Assembly (NCBI GenBank): GCA_014526335.1
Contig: JACTAT010000001.1
Span: 2,149,851 to 2,213,850 of the forward strand
Reading direction: 5' to 3'
DNA length: 64,000 nucleotides
DNA from: Chrysaora quinquecirrha
Lineage: Eukaryota; Cnidaria; Scyphozoa; Semaeostomeae; Pelagiidae
The notes under the pieces were generated by a model that worked only from the letters and a program-made list of their open reading frames with translations, made no database searches and had not been told where the DNA came from. This document shows positions 39,501-52,300 of the stretch, piece after piece. Each line of letters opens with the position of its first letter. Positions within the stretch are counted from its first letter, which is position 1. The position numbers and the translations under genes were made by a program.

Positions 39501-39973
39501 TGCAGAGATTCCACCATGCTTATAATTGAAAGTATGTAAAAAAAGGGGGTTTTGAAAAAGTCAAAAAATTTATAGTAGGTTTGGGGACTACAATTTGGGA
39601 CAACGCCCCCTCTACATAAGAACCCTTTCCGGTTCAAATCATGGACCTTCTGAGTTTTTTGCTGTAGCTACTCGTTTTGATTAAGTGTGTTGTCTACTTT
39701 GTAGGTTGGAGCAAGTGCAAATTATTCTGAAAATTGCAACGAAAATTGATGATTGGTTATGCAACGTAGAACAAGAATTAGTTGAGCAGCCTGGATTTAC
39801 CTCTGAGCTAGCGCAGATTAAAAGCAGAATCGGTCAGTTACAGGTGAGGATGAGATTTGTCAAGTTCATTTAACGGTCTATTCTACACGAAGCGAACTGT
39901 GTCAACGGATATAACTGTAATGCTTGTACTCGGAAGGAGGGTACGTTTAACAGAATAAATGACTAACTGACTG

Positions 39974-40069
<96 letters not shown>

Positions 40070-40338
40070 ACTAACTAACTAACTAACTAATTAACTAACT
40101 AACTAACTAACTAGCTAACTAACTAACTAGCTAACCAGTCAACTAACTGACAAAACCAACTCATTAGCTTAACCATCTAACTAATTAACTAAACTAACAT
40201 ACTAACAAGCTAACTAACTAACTAATTAAATAACTAACTAACTAGCTAACTAACTAACTAACTGACTGAATAACTGACTGGCTGACTGACTCACTGTTTA
40301 AATGAATAACTGAATAACTGACTAACTAACTGAATATT

Positions 40339-40373
<35 letters not shown>

Positions 40374-43300
40374 CCACAAAACAGTTCGACTTTTGTTTCC
40401 TTTCTCTGGTATATCATGGCTGTCCATTTTTGCTCTTTAGGCGATACTTGCTGACTTCGAATCATCAAGAGATGATACAGACAAACTCAGACAAGCCTCA
40501 GAAGAACTCGCTGATGTCGAGTTGAACGAGACAAATTCAATATTGCAACGATGGCTAACAGCTTTGAATGAAACCGAACGTCGATTAAAAAGATTAGAAA
40601 TTGTCGTCCCTAAAATCACACATTTAGTTGAGACTTTGAAAGTTGAAATATCGTGGCTTGAAAAAACGATGGAATTTGTCAACAATGATGCACCGAGTGG
40701 ACCTGATGAACTACCGGAGCTTCTAAAGCAATATACAGTAAGAACTGATTGTTCTTTTCCTTATATCTGTATCTTTAGGGTAAATTAAGTTTCTAGACGC
40801 AGTTAGTTTGAGGAGGTCCCTGTTAGTATGACGTGCTCCTCCTTATCTCAAAGCTTATTTAGTACAGATACGATGATCATGTGGTAGTAAGATGTTTTGT
40901 CAGGGTAGAGTCTGCCTTAAGGTTTGGCTAAACTAGGAGACATGTCGCGCGCGACATTGATGTCCCCTTGGCGTCTCCCAGTTTAGCCACCTCGGAAATT
41001 TTGTAGCGTGTGAAAGTTTCTGGGAGACAACAGAAACAGTTCTTGTCTCCGCAGCACGTAAATGACTCTGGGAACATGTTGCTCGCTTGTCACTCGCATG
41101 TTTAGCCACCCTGGGAGACGCGCTGAATACAGTGTCGCGCGCGAGTTGTCTCCTAGTTTAGCCATAGCTTTACTCTATGTGTAAAGAACACACGATTTTT
41201 GTTTAGAAAAAGAACTCCCTAAGATAAGCTCTGCTTTCGATCAACCGTACATAAGATAACATAAAAAAGTGTACCAATTGTCTGCCAAGCAGGTGTTAAC
41301 TATTTGAGTTGCTTGACTGCGACCTTAAAATGTACCCTTTCATAGGGATTGTACTAGACATTTTGGTAAAAGAAGTATGGAATATTCGTTTGGTATTAGG
41401 ATTTCAGAAGAGAAGCTCTGCTTTCAATAAAACTGTACTAGCTTAGCATAAAAGGATGTACCTTGCCATAAAGTTGTTAACTAAGGGACTGTTCATTGTA
41501 AGTGCTTCAAAATTAACTATGAGTGACATTGCTTTTGTGGTTCATAAAACTTTCAAAAACCAATCATTTGCAAAAGCTCTGTGGTCTTGAACCTTATAAC
41601 TGGAGATTCTTAATCCAACACTTGAACAGAATTACAACTTTAGTTCTTCAAAAAAAGTTATTTCCGTTACCTAATGATCAGCGTGGGGACTGAAGAGAAA
41701 GTATTTTGCACCATCAAAAACATTTTACCCCATAATTTTTTTAGAATAATATTTTCTTTACCCCATTACGGAAAAGCAGAAAAAGATTACACTACCCTCG
41801 CACGTATTTTGGTAATGAACAGTGGAATTAAATTCTTCGAAGCCAGAAGCGTTGGAATTTCGCTGAGTGTTCCCATAAATAAATTTGGCTTTGAGATAAA
41901 ATATACCTTCGTGATCAAGATATCTTGTGCTACCCCACCCCTTATGCAACTAATACTTTCTAGTTACCCCAGAAATTTCTCTTCATCCCCCTCCCCGATC
42001 ATAAATGATGTCCCGTCCCTAATTGAGTTGGTTGATTGAAATTAAAATCTTCTACTATACTAAAATGGTAATTTCCATGGAAACCGATTTTGTGTTAGTC
42101 ACTCCTCCGAAGTGGGGAATGGTACAATTTTCCGACTTTTTCGCCGCTCTGCCGACCGTGGGGTAGGCGTGTCATCACCCTTTCGTTTTTTGCAAACTTC
42201 TCTCGCTTCTGGGGTAATTGGGGCTAACCCTTCTTTGAAGTGCGTCATTGGTGCCTGTTTGAACAATGGCCCGATTGTTTTCCTAAAGGGATTATCGAAA
42301 TCTGAAAGCCGTGAAAATAGCTCTGTTGGTAAAGGCTCCTGTTTCGTGATGCGGGTTGTGGGAGGCAAGAGATCGATTCCCCTCACGAGAGTAACAGAAT
42401 TTTTTATTTCTGTGATTTTCCTGTTGAAAATGCTTTCCGGAGGACCGGGAGACTTCTCGATCACTAAAACTTGCTTCGGAATAATTTTAAAATTCGTTTG
42501 GTATTAATATTATTCAATCAAAGTTCCTCAAACAAAGTCCATGTTTACGTGAATATTCAGTCAACCGGTTTGAATCGCGTTGTGCAGATGCTTTTAACCC
42601 TTTCAATGGAAACAAAATGCCATTACCGCATTTCAAAAGCTTATTCAGAAGTGCATTTCATTCAAAGAAAACAAACAAAATACCTTTTAAAAGGGTTTTT
42701 CAAGAGTGCATTTGAAAGCACTTTCCAAATGCAATCACGAAGTTGAAGCTGCCTTGATAGCAGTATCTGACTATACAGGACTGAGCAAGATAAACTACAG
42801 CAAGACCAAGAAAGAGGATCCTGCAGTAAACCCGAGTTCTCCACGATCAGACGGAGAATGCGCTCAATTTATTATATTGCTACGTTTTCTATCATGATCT
42901 TTGGGGGACCCTTTCAACGGGAAGGAAACAAGCCAAGGACAGCTAGAAAGGTAAAATTTTCTTCGCAACATAAAAACTTGACCAACGAACTTGGCTAAGG
43001 AAAACGATGTGGAACAGAACTGCAGAGAATGAATAATAACAGGACTGAGGAACGGGACCACAGTATGGGATTGAAGGCCACGAATATTTTCAGGACTGAG
43101 GAACAGGACTTGGAATGGGACCGAAGACCATGAGTAATTTTAGGACGGACAGGACTAAAGAATGGAACAGAAGACCATGAATAATTTCAGGACTGAGAAA
43201 CAGGAATTAGGAACAGGACTGAAGGCCATGAGTAATTACAGGACTGAGGAACAGGACTAAGGAATGGAACTGAAGACCATGAATAATTTCAGGACTGAGG

Positions 43301-46300
43301 AACAGGAATTAGGAACAGGACTGAAGGCCATGAGTAATTACAGGACTGAGGAACAGGAATAAGGAATGGAACTGAAGACCATGAATAATTTCAGGACTTA
43401 GAAACAGGAATTAGGAACAGGACTGAAGAACATGAGTAATTTCAGGACTGAAGAACAGGATTAAGGAATGGGACTGAAGACCATGAATAATATCATGACT
43501 AAGTAATGTGAAAAATAACAAAGTTTACGAACTAGACTAAGGGGTGAAGATCTTGAATAGATTTAGGAATAAGACACAGGACAAAGAAATGGGACAGGAC
43601 CCCATGAATAATTTCAGGACTAAGGAACATGAACAGTAACAAGTCTGAGGAACAGGACCAAAGAATTGGATAGAAAATCTGAACAATATCAAGACTGACA
43701 AACAGGACCAAGGAACGGGACAGAAGACCATCAATTATTTCAGGACTATTGACGGAACAGACCATAGACAAAGAGAACTGCTGTACACTAACTAATTTGA
43801 ACCTAGGAACATTATTGCGGACTAAGGACCTTGGACTAAAACAGAGGAACAGAACTGTGATTGGCACTAGGAAAAGGGACCCTGGACTATGACCAAGGAA
43901 AAATACTCAATATTAGAAACTAGGAGCTAAGTCGAGAAGCAAAGTTTGTTCCAGCGCAGGTTCTTAAGGCAGAGGTCCTTGAGGCAGAGGTCCTTGAGGC
44001 GGTGGTTCTACGCGGCGGTGGTTCTATGAGGCGGTGGTCAGAGACGGGCATGAGCTAGTCTACTATACTAAAATGGTAATTTCCATGGAAACCGATTTTG
44101 TGTTAGTCACTCCTCCGAAGTGGGGAATGGTACAATTTTCCGACTTTCTCGCCGCTCTGCCGACCGTGGGGTAGGCGTGTCATCACCCTTTCGTTTTTTG
44201 CAAACTTCTCTCGCTTCTGGGGTAATTGGGGCTAACCCCTCTTTGAAGTGCGTCATTGGTGCCTGTTTGAACAATGGCCCGATTGTTTTCCTAAAGGGAT
44301 TATCGAAATCTGAAAGCCGTGAAAATAGCTCTGTTGGTAAAGGCTCCTGTTTCGTGATGCGGGTTGTGGGAGGCAAGAGATCGATTCCCCTCACGAGAGT
44401 AACAGAATTTTTTATTTCTGTGATTTTCCTGTTGAAAATGCTTTCCGGAGGACCGGGAGACTTCTCGATCACTAAAACTTGCTTCGGAATAATTTTAAAA
44501 TTCGTTTGGTATTAATATTATTCAATCAAAGTTCCTCAAACAAAGTCCATGTTTACGTGAATATTCAGTCAACCGGTTTGAATCGCGTTGTGCAGATGCT
44601 TTTAACCCTTTCAATGGAAACAAAATGCCATTACCGCATTTCAAAAGCTTATTCAGAAGTGCATTTCATTCAAAGAAAACAAACAAAATACCTTTTAAAA
44701 GGGTTTTTCAAGAGTGCATTTGAAAGCACTTTCCAAATGCAATCACGAAGTTGAAGCTGCCTTGATAGCAGTATCTGACTATACAGGACTGAGCAAGATA
44801 AACTACAGCAAGACCAAGAAAGAGGATCCTGCAGTAAACCCGAGTTCTCCACGATCAGACGGAGAATGCGCTCAATTTATTATATTGCTACGTTTTCTAT
44901 CATGATCTTTGGGGGACCCTTTCAACGGGAAGGAAACAAGCCAAGGACAGCTAGAAAGGTAAAATTTTCTTCGCAACATAAAAACTTGACCAACGAACTT
45001 GGCTAAGGAAAACGATGTGGAACAGAACTGCAGAGAATGAATAATAACAGGACTGAGGAACGGGACCACAGTATGGGATTGAAGGCCACGAATAATTTCA
45101 GGACTGAGGAACAGGACTTGGATTGGGACCGAAGACCATGAGTAATTTTAGGACGGACAGGACTAAAGAATGGATCAGAAGACCATGAATAATTTCAGGA
45201 CTGAGAAACAGGAATTAGGAACAGGACTGAAGGCCATGAGTAATTACAGGACTGAGGAACAGGACTAAGGAATGGAACTGAAGACCATGAATAATTTCAG
45301 GACTGAGGAACAGGAATTAGGAACAGGACTGAAGGCCATGAGTAATTACAGGACTGAGGAACAGGAATAAGGAATGGAACTGAAGACCATGAATAATTTC
45401 AGGACTGAGAAACAGGAATTAGGAATAGGACTGAAGAATGTGATTAATTTCAGGACTAAGTAATGTGAAAAATAACAAAGTTTACGAACTAGACTAAGGG
45501 GTGAAGATCTTGAATAGATTTAGGAATAAGACACAGGACAAAGAAATGGGACAGGACCCCATGAACAATTTCAGGACTAAGGAACATGAACAGTAACAAG
45601 TCTGAGGAACAGGACCAAAGAATTGGATAGAAAATCTGAACAATATCAAGACTGACGAACAGGACCAAGGAACGGGACAGATGACCATCAATTATTTCAG
45701 GACTATTGACGGAACAGACCATAGACAAAGAGAACTGCTGTACACTAACTAATTTGAAACTAGGAACATTATTGCGGACTAAGGACCTTGGACTAAAACA
45801 GAGGAACAGAACTGTGATTGGCACTAGGAAAAGGGACCCTGGACTATGACCAAGGAAAAATACTCAATATTAGAAACTAGGAGCTAAGTCGAGAAGCAAA
45901 GTTTGTTCCAGCGCAGGTTCTTAAGGCAGAGGTCCTTGAGGCAGAGGTCCTTGAGGCGGTGGTTCTACGCGGCGGTGGTTCTATGAGGCGGTGGTCAGAG
46001 ACGGGCATGAGCTAGTATATACTAATTTTGTAGTAGTCAAGGCAACAATTTTGTCAGAGCATCTCCTCCGTGGCTGTTTATGTTACGCTTCTCAAACCTG
46101 CACCCTTCTCTGCAACCTATTCTGAAGTTGAGCCATCGCTTGCCATATCTTTCGTAACTGCTACCGTTTCTTGGGTAAACAGGGGAAAAGCCCCCTCCTT
46201 TGTCACAAGGCATTGTCTTGCCCCATTAGAATCTTTTGTCTACATCCCAGACGTAGATAGCTTGCTTACTATATGTTAAATTCTTCTTACTTCATAACGA

Positions 46301-49300
46301 TGACTACAAGTAACGAAGCTGACTGAATATATCTACTAAATTTCATGTATACCTGGATTATTTACTGGGAAATATCAACTTTTCTAGATCTAAAAAGGTT
46401 TTAAGGTTTGTGTTTACAGGAAAATTCAGTCAACCGGCTTGAATCGCATTGTGTTATGCTTTTACCCCTTTCAATTGAAACAAAATGCCATTACCTGATT
46501 TCAAAAGCTTATTCAGAATTGCGTTTCATTCAAAGCAAAACAAAAACCCTTTTGAAAACTTTTGTGAAGAGTGCATTTGAAAGACAACAAAACCAAATGC
46601 CATCCTGAAGTCTAAGCTGGCTGGATAGCAGTATCTGACTATGCAGTATGAAACAGGACTATCAAACTACTAAAAGACAAACAGGGCTACTAAACTACCA
46701 AAAGACAAACAGTATCCTGCAGTAGACCCGGTTCCTGACACGGGACTGAATCTCCATGATCAGACAGAGAATGCGTTCAATCTATTTTATTGCTACGCTT
46801 TTTATCAAGGATCATTTCAGAGGGAAGGAAACAAGGACGCCTAGAAAGCTAAAACTTTCCACGAAACGAAAAAATGGACTAACAAACAGGCTTAGAAACA
46901 CGCCGAGGAACAGAATTAAGGATGAGGGCTGAATACTGTGAATAATTTCAGGACTGAGGAACAGGGCTAAGAAATGGGACTTAAGACCGAGTAATTTCAG
47001 GACTGAGGAACAGGACATAAGAATGGGACCTAAGGCCATGAGTAATTTCAGGACTGAGGAACAGGACTAAGGAATGGGACTGAAGACCATGAGTATTTTC
47101 GGGACTGAGGAACAGGACTAAGGAATGGGACCTAAGACTGTGAGTAATTTCAGGACTGAGGAACAGGACTAAGGAATGGGACTGAAGACCATGAGTAATT
47201 TCGGGACTGAGGAACAGCACTAAGGAATGGGACTGAAGACTATGATTAATTTCAGGACTGAGGAATTAGGAGCAGGACTGAAGACCATGAGTAATTTCAG
47301 GACTGAGGAACAGGACTAAGGAATGGGACTGAAGACCATGAGTAATTTGAGGACTGAGGAACAGGACTAACGAATGGGACTGAAGACCACGAGTAATTTC
47401 AGGACTGAGGAAAAGGACAAAGGAATGGGACTGAAGACCACGAGTAACGTCAGGATTGAGGAAGAGGACAAAGGAATGGGACTGAAGACCACGAGTAATT
47501 TCAGGACAGAGGAAGAGGACTAAGGAGTGGAACGGAAGACGACGAGTAACGCCAGGATTGAGGAAGAGGACTAAGGAATGGGACTGAAGACCATGAGAAA
47601 TTCAGGACTGAGGAACAGGACTAAAGAATTGGGCTAAAGACCATGAGTAATTTCAGGACTGAGGAACAGGCCTTAAGAATGGGACTGAAGACCATGAGTA
47701 ATTTCAGGACTGAGGAAAAGGACTGAGGAATTGGACTGAAGACCCTGAATAATTCTTGGACTAAGGAACTGGATAAAGGAACGGGCCTGAAGACCATGAA
47801 TAATTCCGGGAATAAGGAACATGAACAATAATAAGTCTGAGGAACAGGACCAAGGAATGGGATAGAAAATCTGAACAATATCAAGACTGAGGAACCGGAC
47901 CAAGGAATGGGACGGAAGACCATCAATTATTTCAGGACTATTTACGGAACAGACCATAGATAAACAGAGCTGCTGTACACTAACTAATTTGAAACTTAGG
48001 AACATCATTGTGGACTAAGGACCTTGGACTAAAACAGAGGAACAAAACTATGATTGCCACTAGGAAAAGGGACCCTGGACTAGGACCAAGGAAAATACTC
48101 AAATTTAGAAACTATGAGCTAAGTGGAGAAGCAGGGTTCGTTGAGGCGGAGGTTCTTAAGGCAGTGGTCCTTGAGGCAGAGGTTCTTGAGGCGGAGGTTC
48201 TATGAGGCGGTGGTCAGAGACGGGCATGGGCTAGTCAGGTTCTTAGTGTCGCATGAAATAAATACTGCTTGTCTCCTCACAATTTTTCTAGTATCTTATA
48301 AATGGTACATGCTCCCCTAGTTTTTTTTTAAGTGTACTGACTCTACAAGCAATAGCCTATTTTAGAGAACCCGCCACACTTTTCTGATTTGTGTACATCG
48401 ACCCACATCTTGGTATAAATTCCGCCCTTCTGTCAGTTGTTTCGGTCTGTTAGTGATGTTTATGCTCTGACGAGTGTCAGATAAAAAAAGCTTTCCAGAT
48501 GTCCAAAGATGTTTTCCATTTTCACCGCAATTTTGAAGATTTTTAACACTCTGCAAACGAGAATTTTTAGCTTTCAAGACTTGTTTAGAATATCATATCT
48601 TACAACTTTAAAAATGTCGTTTGCTTTTTGAAATGACTCATAAGATTAGCTTATTCAGAAATGTTGGTAACAAAGAAGTTGCGAGAAATAGTGGCAATAT
48701 TTTTGGACATACTTGAAAGCTTTTGTTGTCTGGCACTTCTCAGAGTATAAACGTCAGAAACAGACCGAAACAATTGATATTGTCGGAATTTATGGCCAGA
48801 TTGAGAGTGAAGGACCAATCAAAAAGTAGCGCTGAATTGACATTGTGTTTTAAACACCAATCAGCTTGTGGGATACAGCGGGAAGACCAACAGGGCTAGT
48901 TGAAGAGTCCAAGTGAGAAAACGAACTCTTTCTGGCTATACATAAATGTTTCCGCTGTTTTTCGCCATGTTGTAATTTTATACTACTCAAAGACTATCAA
49001 CACACGAGTATCAGTCATATTGATATATAGCTTCTGAGTTTCACGCCTTCAAGGATTTTAGGCTGTCAAAATTTAAGCTTGTATCAGTAGCCTATGTATC
49101 AAAGTTAAACCTATGAGATGCCAAGAATATTTTCGTTGTCTTTTAGATTTACGAGAACACATTGAACGAGTATAGATTCTTCGTTGAACAATGTGATGTT
49201 GACTCTGATCGATACAAAGAATCAAGAGAGGGTCGTGATGATGTCATTGGTGAACTACAGAAACTCTCTGAGCTACACGAATTTCTCTTAAATGAAGTAC

Positions 49301-52300
49301 CTCGTAGAATTGAATTGATCATGCAAGAAACTAAACAACCAGAGGAGGCTAATGTTGGTGAACTGGAAAGCGAGGCTAAAAAATGGCTTGGTGATGTCGA
49401 TGATTTGATTGTCTGGGTTGGGAATGCGGAGACTAGACTAGCGAAAGAGAAATTTGCTTTTGGGGTGATCTTCATATTAACGTGGAGAGCCAGAAAGTAA
49501 GTTTGTTTCATTGTTGCATCTTTATGTAAATCTAGTGCGCGTTCTTCATACAGGGTCCATGGTAAAATTAACAAATTCGCATTTACCAAGACTTGTTTCT
49601 GACATAGTATTAAACATCATATTTACCGCTTATCATGAAAAGCCTTCGATATTTATCAGGGCAACGTTTCGGAAGAGCTCCGTCTGCCATCATCGGGCAA
49701 CGAAAATTTTGGTTCTTTTCTTATTAATTGCGTTGGTCGGATCGAAGGATGTGAAAATTCTAACCGGACTTGTGAGGAATTCCGGAAACCGGACTCGTAT
49801 TTTTAAGCGGTGATTATTATTTCCGATACTGTGGCCGATTGCAAGTCTTTCAAACTGAAAACATTTGCTGGATCTCCCGCACACGGCACACGCGAGACTC
49901 ATTAGCACTTGCAACAGCAACAATAACTTTTACGAGCAACAGCAACCGCTAACTGAATGAAATTGTCCCACGTGCTCAGCTGAAGTTAGACTTTGAAGCT
50001 ACCATTTTATTAGTTCATAGGAACTTCCGTTGCTGCGCAGCAGACATTGCTTGGTTAATTTTTGTTTGAAAATCCGAATTCAAATTGTGCCTTGGTGTTT
50101 TGTATAAAAAAATTGGTCACTGTGGATGTGAAAGCATCTTGCACATTTGAATCTGTTCTGTTCGATTGTTGTTTCCTCTTTTGCTTCTGTTGTCGCTGTT
50201 GTCTTTGTAGTTGTTGTTTTGAGACAATTTGCTGTTGTTGCTGGCTGTGCCTGAAGTTGATCTGTTTTTTTCATCGAGGTCTTGTTTTTTCATCTATTTG
50301 CATCTACTTTGGAGATCCTAGCTGAGGGGCAATTCACAACTTGAATCTCGTACCCCCTTTACAGAGAATTCTATTGTTTTCATAGAAATCCCTTAGAAAT
50401 CCTGTTGTTTCAACGGGAATCTTGTACGCCTATTTGAGGAGAGAAATGCCCCTCGATCCTTGCTACTTAGACGCAAGACGCACCATTTTACCCTCATCTT
50501 CAGAGATTAAAGGGACTTTCTCTGGCTCTGGCTTGACAGAAGCTGAAAAAACTTCGCAATTCTTTTTAGGGGCAAATTGATTTTCGAGTTTAACTTTTAA
50601 GCCGATTTCGTTATAGTAATATTGAATTAGCCACGAGCAATGAGTATGCAGCCTATGCTGTTTAACAGTATCAATATCCCCTGTGTTTACGAGAGTTATA
50701 AGGTTAGCTTCAAGTTGTTGCAGTTGTAGAAGGGATGTTGCTGTTGTGGCAAATCTCTAGCGAGATATTTGGTGAAATATAGTTGTCTCCTTGCTTGATA
50801 ACGAAGTGGAAAACTCCGGAGAAGAAGGGGAAAAGTTACCCTTCTAATTTCCTTCTGCTGCGATTTATCCTCCCTCCGCAGCGTTCACTTTGCTTTTGCG
50901 AAGGAGAATGGTAAATCGATGACAACAACAACAATTCGCTGTTTACTATTCCCCCCCTGGATCTGTACAATGGACCAACACGAAAAACTGTAATTTGGGA
51001 AACCAGGGAAACCTATCAACCTTTATCAATGGAAGAATTATGAGATTATTGTACACTTTGTGATGAGGCACCTCCTAATTGTATCAATTAGATTTAGAAA
51101 GATGCCTAATTAACATAACACTTCTCTACATATCTAGTTATTTCTTTTTCAATTGCATCTACCCATGCTCAAATTGCCTGACGCGACAACTTTCTTAGAA
51201 ATACGGGTCATCATTTGTTAAATTGTTGGTGGGTGTGTCCAGTAAATGGTATGAAGCTTGGAAATAGTGGAGTCATTCATTTCTTTTTTAAGTGGTCGGA
51301 GGCCATCACTTTTCTTTTATGTTCTCTGATTCTCTAAAACTCTTAATAGTCTTTCTTTTCACAAGCTCAGTTATAAGAAGAAGCTTACGAGAACATTTTC
51401 CTAGAAAGTGAATTTTCCATTCCATACACATCTCCCATTCCCAGCACAAAAGTTCATGCTTACACAAGACTCCGGCAAACTGCTTAGGTAACTATTAATT
51501 GCACGATCTGACAGTTTAAATAGTCAGGAGCACATCACTTAGTCTTGAAAGAGCTTTTTTAGTGCAGAAGATTTATTTGCGTTTAAAGACTTTTTTCGAG
51601 AAACCGGAGAAGAGGGCCTGTTCACCCTCGGAAATCTCGTACCCTTACAAAATTCAGCCCTCAAAGTTGCTTAAACGTTGCTTAACATTTTTTTACCTAC
51701 TCACCACCCCTGACTTCGCGGGTCAAAATCGTCATCTGTTAGGTAGTGGGGGAGCTTAACACATAAAAATAGTGCAATCGTGCAAAATGTGATACCAGCA
51801 TGAAACTTGGTAGAAATAGGCAGTTTGATACGCTGAAAAAGATAGGATGTAGACCCACCCTGAAAAATGCCCCCTTTTGCTATTTTTAGACTGGGGTACT
51901 AGCTCCCAGGCCTCTAAAAGGAAAGTTGGAATACCTTTGCTGTTTATCAAGATAAGAACATGAAACTTGGTAGAAATAGGTAGTTTGATGCGCTGAAAAA
52001 GATAGAATGTAGACCCACACTGTAAATGCCCCCTTCTTCTATTTTTAGACTTGGGTACTAGCTCCCAGGCCTCTAAAAGGAAAGTTGGAATACCTTTGCT
52101 GTTTATCAAGATAAGAACATGAAACTTGGTAGAAAGAGACAGTTTGATGCGCTGAAAAAGATAGGACGTAGACCCATGCTGAAAAATGCCCCCTTGTTCT
52201 ATTTTTAGACTTGGGTACTAGCTCCCAGGCCTCTAAAAGTAAAGTTGGAATTCCTTTGCTGTATATCAAGATAAGAACATGAAAATTGGTAGAAAAGACA

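Noticed and set aside
42099..42507. Overlapping 121- and 131-codon ORFs on both strands, repeated at 44107-44515
   Set aside because: They lie in a repeated mobile unit; the two copies are too similar for their conservation to mean selection, and the region overlaps the tRNA-like module.
46981..48008. Minus-strand ORFs with repeated [21 protein letters not shown] segments (also 43532-43867 and 45489-45824)
   Set aside because: They are translations of the roughly 50 bp minisatellite, whose period keeps the frame open.
49462..49499. In-frame C-terminus ILTWRARK with stop as a short isoform end
   Set aside because: The other frame gives a typical spectrin-repeat continuation and matches the phase of the next exon.
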